IMG/VR virus record: IMGVR_UViG_3300031933_000031
Span: 1 to 48,256 of that record
DNA: 48,256 nucleotides
Direction: 5' to 3' (one strand)
From: a virus
The position numbers were made by a program, and so were the translations under genes. The notes beneath the pieces are model-generated. The model made no database searches and had not been told where the DNA came from. It was given only the letters and a program-made list of their open reading frames with translations. Of the stretch, positions 38,670 to 45,305 are shown piece by piece (position 1 is the stretch's first letter; the number at the start of each line of letters is the position of its first letter).

Positions 38670-39566
38670 ATGACGAGCGCCGAACTATTACAACAGCAAC
38701 TAGCGACCAGCAAGCGCCGCAAGCCGAAAGGTGTTAAGCAAGACTTACAAGCGGGCGCAACGTATCACACCGAGCTACGCCGTATCGTGCGTGAAGTACG
38801 TAAAGACATCGACAAGTATGTGATGAGCGCCGTTAAGTCGACAAGCTTCGAATACACTGCTGACGGCATATCGACTCGTATCGTTATGGACTCGTACGTC
38901 GACGTTATTGCAGGAGCGTTAAAACTAGTTCGGGAGCGTTGGTCAAGTCCACAATTTAACGCGCTTGCGACTCGTATCGCGCGTAAGTTCGTTACGACGG
39001 CTAACAATACAAACGCTGAACGTACGAAACGTGATTTAGGTATCGATGTGTTTGTCGACAACTCTGAGTTGCGCGACTACGTTCAAGCGTCTATTTACGA
39101 TAATGTACGTTTAATCGAATCGATACCAGCTCAATACTTAACACAAGTCGATAGTATCGTGATGACAAATGTACGTGCGGGCGGTAGACCAAGCGCAATC
39201 GCTAAGCTACTACAAGAACAATTCGGCGTTACGGAACGTCGTGCTAAACTTATCGCACGTGACCAGACAGCAAAGGTGAACGGTGACCTGAACGCTAAGC
39301 GTCAAACCGCTGCGGGTTTTCCGTACTTTGAGTGGACTGATAGTGGTGATGAGCGTGTACGTGATAGACACGCCGATATTAACGACAAGGTTACAGCGTA
39401 TGGTAAGGGTATTTATCGTTGGGATAATCCGCCGCTAAGCGATCGTGGTACACCAATAATACCCGGGCAAGATTTCAGTTGCCGGTGTATAGGTAGGCCT
39501 GTGAGTCAGGAAGAAGTGGACGCGAATATCAAAGCGGGTCGCGTCCGTAAGGGTGTTACAAGGTAG
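38670..39566 (+). CDS. MuF-like head morphogenesis protein
   Basis: A 298-residue protein; ATG at 38670 preferred over an earlier in-frame start inside the promoter region. The N-terminal 170 residues are helical. 'RRAKLIARDQTAKVNGDLNAKRQTAAGFPYFEWTDSGDERVRDRHADINDKV' and 'PPLSDRGTPIIPGQDFSCRCIGRPV' (about 205-285) are the Mu gpF domain: R-D-Q, W-x-(T/S), D-x-R-x-x-H, C-R-C. This minor head protein is needed for capsid assembly and may be ejected. Convergent overlap of 11 bases with the next gene. Confidence 0.85.
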   Translation: MTSAELLQQQLATSKRRKPKGVKQDLQAGATYHTELRRIVREVRKDIDKYVMSAVKSTSFEYTADGISTRIVMDSYVDVIAGALKLVRERWSSPQFNALATRIARKFVTTANNTNAERTKRDLGIDVFVDNSELRDYVQASIYDNVRLIESIPAQYLTQVDSIVMTNVRAGGRPSAIAKLLQEQFGVTERRAKLIARDQTAKVNGDLNAKRQTAAGFPYFEWTDSGDERVRDRHADINDKVTAYGKGIYRWDNPPLSDRGTPIIPGQDFSCRCIGRPVSQEEVDANIKAGRVRKGVTR

Positions 39567-39762
39567 GTGAGTTGCGAGACATCCAACCGAGGTGATGACC
39601 GTAACGTATTAATTTACGCTCGTTATCATCCATTGGTGAACACGCTAAATCCCATGATTCCCATTCGTTAAGCCATTCACGGTCTTTACCCACAGGGTTT
39701 AGCTCCACCATTCGAGTTTTAAACTCACTGTAAGGTAATAATACGTCTGATGGTCTAATCAC
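39556..39762 (-). CDS. Hypothetical 68-residue protein
   Basis: GTG start with an excellent GGAGG ribosome site 6 bases upstream. Trp-rich (EWLNEWESWDLACSPMDDNERKLIRYGHHLGW). Last gene of the four-gene reverse cassette. No family recognised. Confidence 0.55.
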   Translation of the reverse strand: MIRPSDVLLPYSEFKTRMVELNPVGKDREWLNEWESWDLACSPMDDNERKLIRYGHHLGWMSRNSPTL

Positions 39763-39797
39763 GACTCACCTCCACACTGCTTCGAGTAGTTTTCGTA

Positions 39798-39902
39798 CTA
39801 TTTGAATAAACGTTCAGCTTCGTGTAATTCTTCCATTTCTAAAGCTGCTTGATAAGCGCGGTACATCTCGTCGCGCTTCTTTACGTACCATTCGTTATTC
39901 AT
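39798..39902 (-). CDS. 34-residue peptide
   Basis: ATG at 39902 overlaps the stop of the upstream gene by 8 bases; TAG at 39800-39798. Sequence 'MNNEWYVKKRDEMYRAYQAA' continues as an acidic helix. GAGA precedes the start. Expression is plausible from the operon layout only. Confidence 0.45.
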   Translation of the reverse strand: MNNEWYVKKRDEMYRAYQAALEMEELHEAERLFK

Positions 39903-40575
39903 GATTCAGTCTCTCTTTTTGGTCTAATAGTATTAACGCTTTTTGAGCGCTTTCAATAATGTTTAAATAATCTGTGCGTTTATCTTTATGGCCACGCTCA
40001 CCGGGTTTTAACGCTTTCTTGATGAGATGTTCAATATGCGGGTCAACCTGTGGATACGCGTCAAGCACACGGTAAATATCAATTTTAACAGCTGTACCGC
40101 ACAAACCGATGATAACCGCTTCGTACTTCTTACCGTCGTCAAGGTCGTCCTGTTGCTGTTCAACACTAGGTGTTGGGCGGTGAGAGTGATGAATCACATC
40201 CTCAACCGTGAGCATCAAGGATTTTGAGAAATCGAATACATCGCTAGTTTTACCTTTTGCGTATATGTACATATACTGTTCGTGGTTGTACCATATCGGG
40301 TGTTTACATGGTGGAACAGTACCATAACTAGTCGCCCAGCTTGGTGCGTTGTTCCAATCTATAACCGTACAACTCGACCTCGCTTCGAACTCTTCGCGCG
40401 TCCAGACCTTACCGTCGTAGTAGTCCGGTGCGAAATGTTCGGATAGGTCTACGATATGATAAGGTGATGTTATCGGATTGCTGAAACCAACTCTACCGTC
40501 TCTCCATAACATCACATGTTTAGCGTCACTAGGCCATTCCGTAACGTGCTGTTTAATAAATTCTAGACTGTTCAT
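39895..40575 (-). CDS. Hypothetical 226-residue protein with DUF3310-like C-terminal motif
   Basis: The N-terminal half is unassigned, with many aromatic residues (YHIVDLSEHFAPDYYDGKVWTREEFEARSS). The C-terminal 'VKIDIYRVLDAYPQVDPHIEHLIKKALKPGERGHKDKRTDYLNIIESAQKALILL' follows a common phage pattern 'VDVYDVLxAx.V..PAIQHAxKKLLxxGxRGxKDxxxDLxEAIxSIxRAI', seen in small phage proteins near nucleotide or recombination genes. Role unknown. Coupled at both ends. Confidence 0.6.
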   Translation of the reverse strand: MNSLEFIKQHVTEWPSDAKHVMLWRDGRVGFSNPITSPYHIVDLSEHFAPDYYDGKVWTREEFEARSSCTVIDWNNAPSWATSYGTVPPCKHPIWYNHEQYMYIYAKGKTSDVFDFSKSLMLTVEDVIHHSHRPTPSVEQQQDDLDDGKKYEAVIIGLCGTAVKIDIYRVLDAYPQVDPHIEHLIKKALKPGERGHKDKRTDYLNIIESAQKALILLDQKERLNHE

Positions 40576-40754
40576 ACTCGACCCTCTTTTTTAAGTAGCT
40601 CTGCGATTGCTACAAGCTCAGAGAATGTCACGCTGCAATATTCGTCCACCCATATAGAACCGTTGTCCCAAACTGTAATTGCGCTGTTAATCTTCTGAAC
40701 CTTTTCTTGAAGTTCTTCGTCTTCGTACACTTCACTTTGTTTTAAATCACTCAT
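40572..40754 (-). CDS. Hypothetical 60-residue acidic protein
   Basis: ATG at 40754 with the leader layout GTGAGTAAAGATATG shared with 38564. Sequence 'SDLKQSEVYEDEELQEKVQKINSAITVWDNGSIWVDEYCSVTFSELVAIAELL' is helix-strand mixed. First gene of the cassette; stop overlaps the next start. No family recognised. Confidence 0.55.
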   Translation of the reverse strand: MSDLKQSEVYEDEELQEKVQKINSAITVWDNGSIWVDEYCSVTFSELVAIAELLKKEGRV

Positions 40755-40774
40755 ATCTTTACTCACCTGTTTAA

Positions 40775-40817
40775 TTGACTGAATCGTCACTATACGACAC
40801 GAAATAAATATTTGCAA
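40775..40817 (-). promoter_or_regulatory. Early promoter with TGAC-N6-GTCA operator
   Basis: Minus strand TTGCAA (40817-40812), 17 bases, TATAGT (40794-40789). TGAC-tgaatc-GTCA (40776-40789) covers the start site. TTGCAA is its own complement and can also serve as the -35 box of the late promoter on the other strand. Confidence 0.7.
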
Positions 40818-40845
40818 GTATTATTGTTAACGCGTTATACTGTAG
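40812..40845 (+). promoter_or_regulatory. Putative late promoter before DUF2213 gene
   Basis: TTGCAA (40812-40817), 18 bases, TATACT (40836-40841), followed by GT. The -35 box is shared with the divergent early promoter, so the two cannot both be occupied. Confidence 0.6.
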
Positions 40846-40870
40846 CTATTAAAGCAGAGGACACGCAGTC

Positions 40871-41971
40871 TTGAAACATTTACATATCACAGACACGTTC
40901 GATTTCGCACCGTCATCACGTACTTATACGGATAACGGTTTTTTGCGTGTTAAAGGCCGTGCAGCCCGTACGGGTGTTTATCAATACCTTGCGAGCGAGT
41001 TGGAATTAACCGACCGCGCACCCAATGACACTGTGAACGTGTACCGACCAGCCGAAGAAGTGTTTAACACCGATTCGCTATCTTCATATTCAAACGTAGA
41101 CGTAACGAATGACCACCCTAAAGCTATGGTAGACTCTAAGTCGTACAAAGCTACGAGTGTGGGTCACGTTATCAGCGCGACACAGGACGGCGATTTCGTC
41201 AATGTGGATATGATTATTAAAGAAGACGACGCGATTCGTGATATTGAGAGCGGAAAGTCTCAACTGTCACCAGGTTATACCGCAGTGTACAAATCCGAAC
41301 AGGGTATAGCACCTTGCGGTACTGCTTACGATTTTAAACAAACCGGAATTGATGTAAACCACGTAGCAATCGTTAAACGCGGTCGTGGCGGGGATCAAGT
41401 TCGTATCAATGACAACCACGGAGTAAAAACCATGAACAAGGTAACACTTGACGCTGGTCGCTCAATCGAGATTGAAGACGCTGCGGTTGCCGCACTCGTT
41501 ACAGATTCGATTGCACGATTAGAAAAACAAGTCACCGATGCTCAAGCCGCTATCGACGCAGCGAGCGCAGAGCGTGACACTATCGCCGAGAAACTTAAAG
41601 CCGCTGAACTAGCTACTAGCGACGAAGCAATCGCTAAGCGCGTTGCGGACGTTGCGAGCGTACAGTCTCAAGCGCGTAAAGTTGCTGGTGATAAATTCAC
41701 ATGTGAAAGTGTGGATACATTAACGATTCAACGTGAAGCACTTACGCTAGTACGCGATTCAATCGACTGGTCTGAAAAAGCCGAAGCGTATGTACAAGCT
41801 GCTTTCGATATGGCCGTTGTGGACGCTGAAGCGACCCCAGCACACAAACCAGAAGACCAACACGCTAAGCTTGCGTTAGACGCAGCGAACGTACAAAAAC
41901 AAGCAGAAGTTAAAGTATCTGCATACGACGCACATCGTGCGAAATTACAAAACGCTTGGATGGAGAAATAA
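40871..41971 (+). CDS. Capsid protease/scaffold-like protein (DUF2213)
   Basis: A 366-residue protein with an unusual TTG start preceded by AGAGGA. 'GFLRVKGRAARTGVYQYLASEL', 'VTNDHPKAMVDSKSYKATSVGHV', 'IESGKSQLSPGYTAVY' and 'GIDVNHVAIVKRGRGGDQVRI' (about residues 19-180) are the DUF2213 signature. After residue 195 the protein becomes a long coiled coil (about 205-260) and an Ala/Glu-rich tail, the scaffold portion. The first domain is thought to be a prohead protease. Gene precedes the cement and capsid genes. Confidence 0.8.
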   Translation: MKHLHITDTFDFAPSSRTYTDNGFLRVKGRAARTGVYQYLASELELTDRAPNDTVNVYRPAEEVFNTDSLSSYSNVDVTNDHPKAMVDSKSYKATSVGHVISATQDGDFVNVDMIIKEDDAIRDIESGKSQLSPGYTAVYKSEQGIAPCGTAYDFKQTGIDVNHVAIVKRGRGGDQVRINDNHGVKTMNKVTLDAGRSIEIEDAAVAALVTDSIARLEKQVTDAQAAIDAASAERDTIAEKLKAAELATSDEAIAKRVADVASVQSQARKVAGDKFTCESVDTLTIQREALTLVRDSIDWSEKAEAYVQAAFDMAVVDAEATPAHKPEDQHAKLALDAANVQKQAEVKVSAYDAHRAKLQNAWMEK

Positions 41972-41973
41972 CC

Positions 41974-42456
41974 ATGGCCGTTTTAGGTGGTAATACAATC
42001 AATCACGGCGTAGCGTATGCCGGTCAAGTAGCTGACTTACAGTTACGTAACAAAGTATCGAAACTTAACCAAACAGGCGCTTCAATCGCTTACGGTAAAG
42101 GTTTAGTTACTGAAGACGAACAAAGCGCAATGTTACCTGAGTCGACCTCGACTGCTGCTGAATTTAACGGCGTATTAGTTTACGAGTTGAACCGCGCACG
42201 TCAAGACGGTGAATCAGGCGCACCAGACGGTTACGACATGACGTTGCTAACTGAAGGCGTTATTTGGGTTAGAGTACTTGACACAGTTGCTAAAGACGAC
42301 GCAGCTTACCTACGTGTAGGCGCTACAGATGCGGGTGACTTCTCGGGTATCGTTGGTACTGGTGCGACGCTTGGCGTAGCTTTACCAAACGCTAAATTCT
42401 TAACCGCTGGTGATGCTGGCGACCTTGTTAAACTTTCACTAGGGTTAGGTGGCTAA
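41974..42456 (+). CDS. Structural cement/decoration protein
   Basis: A 160-residue protein from ATG 41974 with GAGAAATAACC upstream. Ala/Gly-rich beta pattern: 'GQVADLQLRNKVSKLNQTGASIAYGKGLV', 'GVIWVRVLDTVAKDDAAYLRV', 'GDLVKLSLGLGG'. Proteins of this DUF2190/cement type between scaffold and capsid genes bind the capsid lattice. The next gene starts after one base. Confidence 0.65.
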   Translation: MAVLGGNTINHGVAYAGQVADLQLRNKVSKLNQTGASIAYGKGLVTEDEQSAMLPESTSTAAEFNGVLVYELNRARQDGESGAPDGYDMTLLTEGVIWVRVLDTVAKDDAAYLRVGATDAGDFSGIVGTGATLGVALPNAKFLTAGDAGDLVKLSLGLGG

Positions 42457-42457
42457 C

Positions 42458-43471
42458 ATGAAACATACATTTACTTTAGACGCTGACACAGCCGAACGCT
42501 TAGGAATGGAAGCGGGTCAAACTGTGCAGTTTGCCGACGGTCTTAAGACTATGGACGACGGTATGGGTTTCTATATCTCTCAGCTTGCAAATTTAGAAGC
42601 TAAGATTTACGAAGCTAAATACACAAATATTAACTTCCAAGAAATGGTTCCGGTTAATACGTCTGTACCAGAATACGTTGATTCGTGGGATTACATTTCA
42701 TACGATGCCGTAACGCTCGGTAAATTCATTGGTTCAAGTGCTGATGACTTACCGTCGGTTCAAGCTAGCGCGAACAAAACAAGTGTACCGATCGGTTATG
42801 CTGGTAACTCGTTCGACTACTCGCTTGACGAGCTTCGTAAAACGCAACAAATGCGCATGCCTATCGACACTATTAAAGGTCGTGCAGCATTCCGCGGTTC
42901 ACAAGAGCACAGTCAACGTGTAGCTTACTTCGGTGACGCGGCGCGTAACATGACAGGTTTGTTTAATAACCCTAACATCGCTGTAGATAACTCTACTGTG
43001 AACTGGGCGACTGCTACAGGTCAAGAAATTGTAGCGGATATGAACAGCTTACTAATCGAAGTGTGGATTAACTCAGCTAATACACACGTGGCTAACGCGT
43101 TTGGTCTTGACTCAGCACGTTACGCACAGATTAGCTCGCAGCGTATGGACAGTGGTACAGATACTACTATCTTAGAGTTCTTTAAAAAGAACAACCTGTA
43201 CACTACGATGACAGGTGCAGAGCTTCGCATCTTCCCACGTTTACAACTTAGCGCTTCAGTATTAGCCGCTAACGGTGTGGACAACGGTGGTAAAGACCGT
43301 ATGATGGCTTACGAGCTTAACGACGACAACTTAGGAATGGTCAACCCTATCCCATGGCGTCCACTAGCTCCACAGATGAAGAACCTAATGGTTATCGTTC
43401 CTGCGGAGTATAAAATAAGTGGTACGGAGTTTAGATTTCCGTTCAGCGCAGCGTATCGCGATCACCTATAG
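42458..43471 (+). CDS. Major capsid protein (DUF2184, HK97-like fold)
   Basis: A 337-residue protein; ATG at 42458 has AGGTGG upstream. 'GFYISQLANLEAKIYEAKYTNINFQEMVPVNTSVPEYVDSWDYISYDAVTLGKFIGSSADDLPSVQASANKTSVPIGYAGNSFDYSLDELRKTQ' is the DUF2184 pattern. A loop rich in 'RAAFRGSQEHSQRVAYFGD' follows, and 'VPAEYKISGTEFRFPFSAAYRDHL' closes the fold. No long N-terminal scaffold, which is provided by DUF2213. A strong bidirectional terminator follows. Confidence 0.85.
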   Translation: MKHTFTLDADTAERLGMEAGQTVQFADGLKTMDDGMGFYISQLANLEAKIYEAKYTNINFQEMVPVNTSVPEYVDSWDYISYDAVTLGKFIGSSADDLPSVQASANKTSVPIGYAGNSFDYSLDELRKTQQMRMPIDTIKGRAAFRGSQEHSQRVAYFGDAARNMTGLFNNPNIAVDNSTVNWATATGQEIVADMNSLLIEVWINSANTHVANAFGLDSARYAQISSQRMDSGTDTTILEFFKKNNLYTTMTGAELRIFPRLQLSASVLAANGVDNGGKDRMMAYELNDDNLGMVNPIPWRPLAPQMKNLMVIVPAEYKISGTEFRFPFSAAYRDHL

Positions 43472-43493
43472 TAATTGACATTGCGAAACACAG

Positions 43494-43520
43494 AAAAGCC
43501 GCTTCGAAGCGGCTTTTTTA
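43494..43520. terminator. Bidirectional intrinsic terminator after capsid gene
   Basis: AAAAGCCGC (43494-43502), TTCGAA, and GCGGCTTTTTT. A-run on one side and T-run on the other make it work for both the capsid gene and the convergent HNH gene. Confidence 0.85.
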
Positions 43521-44339
43521 TATGTTATTGGATTTAGTCAAATTATCTATAGCCCAAAGAGGTTGTAAATTCCCCAAAGCATTTATCACTTTAGGATCCG
43601 TAACACCTTCCTCTATACATTTACTGACTGGGTAAATGTGATCGATGTGCCACTCACCATAATTATCCCATGTCATCCCGTCGAGAAATAAAGACTCTAA
43701 ATGTTTTCTCAAATCTAAAGGTGTGTAACCAACTGTTGATATGGTGTCTTTTCTCTTCTCACTGGAGGATACTCGTATAACCCTGCCCAGCATATTACGC
43801 ATGTAACAAGATATTTTAAAGTCCACATCTTTGTTACGTCTATTCACGTAGTAGCTATTCAATTTATTTTTATTTTCCTCTCGATACTTTTTATTTTTCA
43901 ACTTCCTAGATTCTCTATGTTTAGCATAGTCATTACGTTTTTGCTCCAAGTGTTTGTCAGTATCCTTGTAGTACAGTTTCATTTTTTGAGAGTTTATAAT
44001 ACTACGGTTTGAGTCCACGTACTTTTTACGAGTTAACCTGTGCTTTTCAGTTTTAGTATATTCTCTGAGTTTTCGTTTTATAACTTCAGAATTGGTTACC
44101 CTGTACTCTGAAACACGATGTAATATTTCACTTTTGTTATTCTCATAATATGCTTTATCGGTTGACCTCTTTCTATCTTTGTTATTGACATTCCATTTTG
44201 CTACTTTATTTTTAACGCATTCTGAACATTTACCGTCGTTAACATATCTATAAGACACGTGGCCATGTTTACATGATTTACCGGTGTAATAGTGTGTTAA
44301 CTCTAGTTTTTTAGCTTCTTGTCTTGAAATGATTTTCAT
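43518..44339 (-). CDS. HNH homing endonuclease with N-terminal zinc module
   Basis: A 273-residue protein. Residues 3-45 hold a zinc module (IISRQEAKKLELTHYYTGKSCKHGH...YRYVNDGKCSEC). The middle is a long basic, Lys/Asn/Tyr-rich helix region. The HNH core is near the C-terminus: 'GEWHIDHIYPVSKC' (H-I-D-H) and 'NALGNLQPLWAIDNLTKSN' (N...N...K). It makes double-strand breaks and would spread by homing. Codons are far more AT-rich than in neighbours (AAA, AAT, TAT, AGA). It lies antisense between capsid and accessory head genes, a free-standing insertion. Confidence 0.85.
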   Translation of the reverse strand: MKIISRQEAKKLELTHYYTGKSCKHGHVSYRYVNDGKCSECVKNKVAKWNVNNKDRKRSTDKAYYENNKSEILHRVSEYRVTNSEVIKRKLREYTKTEKHRLTRKKYVDSNRSIINSQKMKLYYKDTDKHLEQKRNDYAKHRESRKLKNKKYREENKNKLNSYYVNRRNKDVDFKISCYMRNMLGRVIRVSSSEKRKDTISTVGYTPLDLRKHLESLFLDGMTWDNYGEWHIDHIYPVSKCIEEGVTDPKVINALGNLQPLWAIDNLTKSNNI

Positions 44340-44483
44340 GTTTGTAACCCCTAAGTCATAGGTAGTCTTGAAAGGTTGCGACAGGCATTGACTAAATGCT
44401 TTTCAACTGGCCGGTCTAGTCGCTTTAATTAATATAACAAACTTGCTAGTTAATTGTCAAACGTGCTATTATTTATACGATGT
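44340..44483. other. Non-coding region upstream of the HNH gene
   Basis: No gene is supported. A small hairpin GCATT-GACTA-AATGC lies near 44386-44400, and GCGAC (about 44378-44382) may pair with GTCGC (about 44428-44432) across it, giving a possible pseudoknot on the plus strand. The rest is AT-rich. It may be residual sequence from the homing insertion. Confidence 0.4.
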
Positions 44484-44573
44484 AACGAGACTAATTAACT
44501 CGTTGCGGACTCACGTGGAAGGCCCGCCACACCGTAACGAGTTATACTAATCATCGGGCCGAGGGCTAATATC
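44484..44573 (+). promoter_or_regulatory. Structured 5' region with mutually exclusive stems
   Basis: AACGAG (44484-44489) can pair with CTCGTT (44499-44504). The same CTCGTT is part of AACTCGTTGCGG (44497-44508), which pairs over 12 positions (one G-T) with CCGTAACGAGTT (44532-44543). GGCCCG (44521-44526) can pair with CGGGCC (44555-44560), next to the ribosome site CGAGGG. The TATACT motif (44543-44548) abuts the second stem. The layout resembles a switching leader, but it could also be an operator cluster around the promoter. Confidence 0.45.
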
Positions 44574-44951
44574 ATGTTATTGAAAAATAAATCAGCACGT
44601 TTAATCACCATCAACGGTCCGTTAAACGAAAAAGGTGAACGCACCGCTAAGTACCAAATCAAACCGGGTAAAAACCCAGCTGTTGAAGTACCTAATGGAT
44701 ATTGTAAATCTGATTTCGTTAAATCGTTAATCGATAGCGGTTCACTCGTTGCACAATCTGGCTCGGTTGAAGCGTTAGCCGATCCGACTAAACCAGACTT
44801 ACCGAAACCTAAATCGATGAGCGTAGATGAAGACGAATCGATTTATACAGATTTCGACAAAGCACAATTAGTAGTACAATGTGAAGAGCGCGGAATCGAA
44901 GTATCGAGTCGTGACACTAAAGCCACATTGATCGCCAAGCTTGAAGCTTAG
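44574..44951 (+). CDS. Head-associated protein with C-terminal SAP/HeH-like domain
   Basis: A 125-residue protein. N-terminal strand domain (ARLITINGPL...YQIKPGKNPAVEVPNGYCKSDFVKSLIDSGSLV) is typical of small phage proteins after the capsid gene. A linker 'ADPTKPDLPKPK' follows. The last 35 residues (YTDFDKAQLVVQCEERGIEVSS, then a Lys-rich helix) form a helix-extension-helix of the SAP/LEM type, often DNA-binding. The linker bases are nearly repeated at 13560-13588. A terminator follows. Confidence 0.55.
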   Translation: MLLKNKSARLITINGPLNEKGERTAKYQIKPGKNPAVEVPNGYCKSDFVKSLIDSGSLVAQSGSVEALADPTKPDLPKPKSMSVDEDESIYTDFDKAQLVVQCEERGIEVSSRDTKATLIAKLEA

Positions 44952-44983
44952 GACGAGTAAAAACTCATAGTTGACTGACTGTT

Positions 44984-45008
44984 GGGCTGCTATATGTAGC
45001 CCTTTTTT
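44984..45008 (+). terminator. Intrinsic terminator
   Basis: GGGCTGC (44984-44990) and GTAGCCC (44996-45002) with one G-T pair, followed by TTTTTT (45003-45008). It separates the SAP-domain gene from the following operon. Confidence 0.8.
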
Positions 45009-45026
45009 ATATTTGGAGAATAAACC

Positions 45027-45305
45027 ATGTCTGATACACAACCAAGTATCGTTTTACCCTCTGGTCAACCTGTGGATTTATACGCCGAAACAGGTATAAC
45101 GGTAGGTACGCAAGTTAGTGTTCAAAACGTAACGAGTGGTGATGTACGAATATACGTTGGAGCTACTGAACCCACACTTGGCGTATCTGGCGGTGCTTTA
45201 CTCGTGCCTGGTCAGACCGGTGAGAATACACAAGGTGATTCAGGTCTTTGGGCGTGGAGCGTTGCCGGTGGTGCTGTTCAAGTTGTCGAAGGGGTTGTAT
45301 CATGA
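45027..45305 (+). CDS. Small virion-type protein
   Basis: A 92-residue protein with the pattern 'GQPVDLYAETGITVGTQVSVQNVTSGDVRIYVGATEPT...ALLVPGQTGENTQGDSGLWAWSV', a common small beta-sandwich found beside fibre or decoration genes in phages. GGAG precedes the ATG. Its stop overlaps the start of the SGNH gene, so the two are probably partners, for example an adaptor attaching the hydrolase to the capsid. Confidence 0.55.
   Translation: MSDTQPSIVLPSGQPVDLYAETGITVGTQVSVQNVTSGDVRIYVGATEPTLGVSGGALLVPGQTGENTQGDSGLWAWSVAGGAVQVVEGVVS

Noticed and set aside
44370-44435. Minus-strand GACTAGA and TTAGTC elements next to the HNH gene, resembling the paired R and S elements of group I introns
   Set aside because: Only about 20 bases lie between them, too few for the P3 and P8 parts, and the capsid gene is not interrupted. 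A free-standing homing endonuclease explains the HNH gene.
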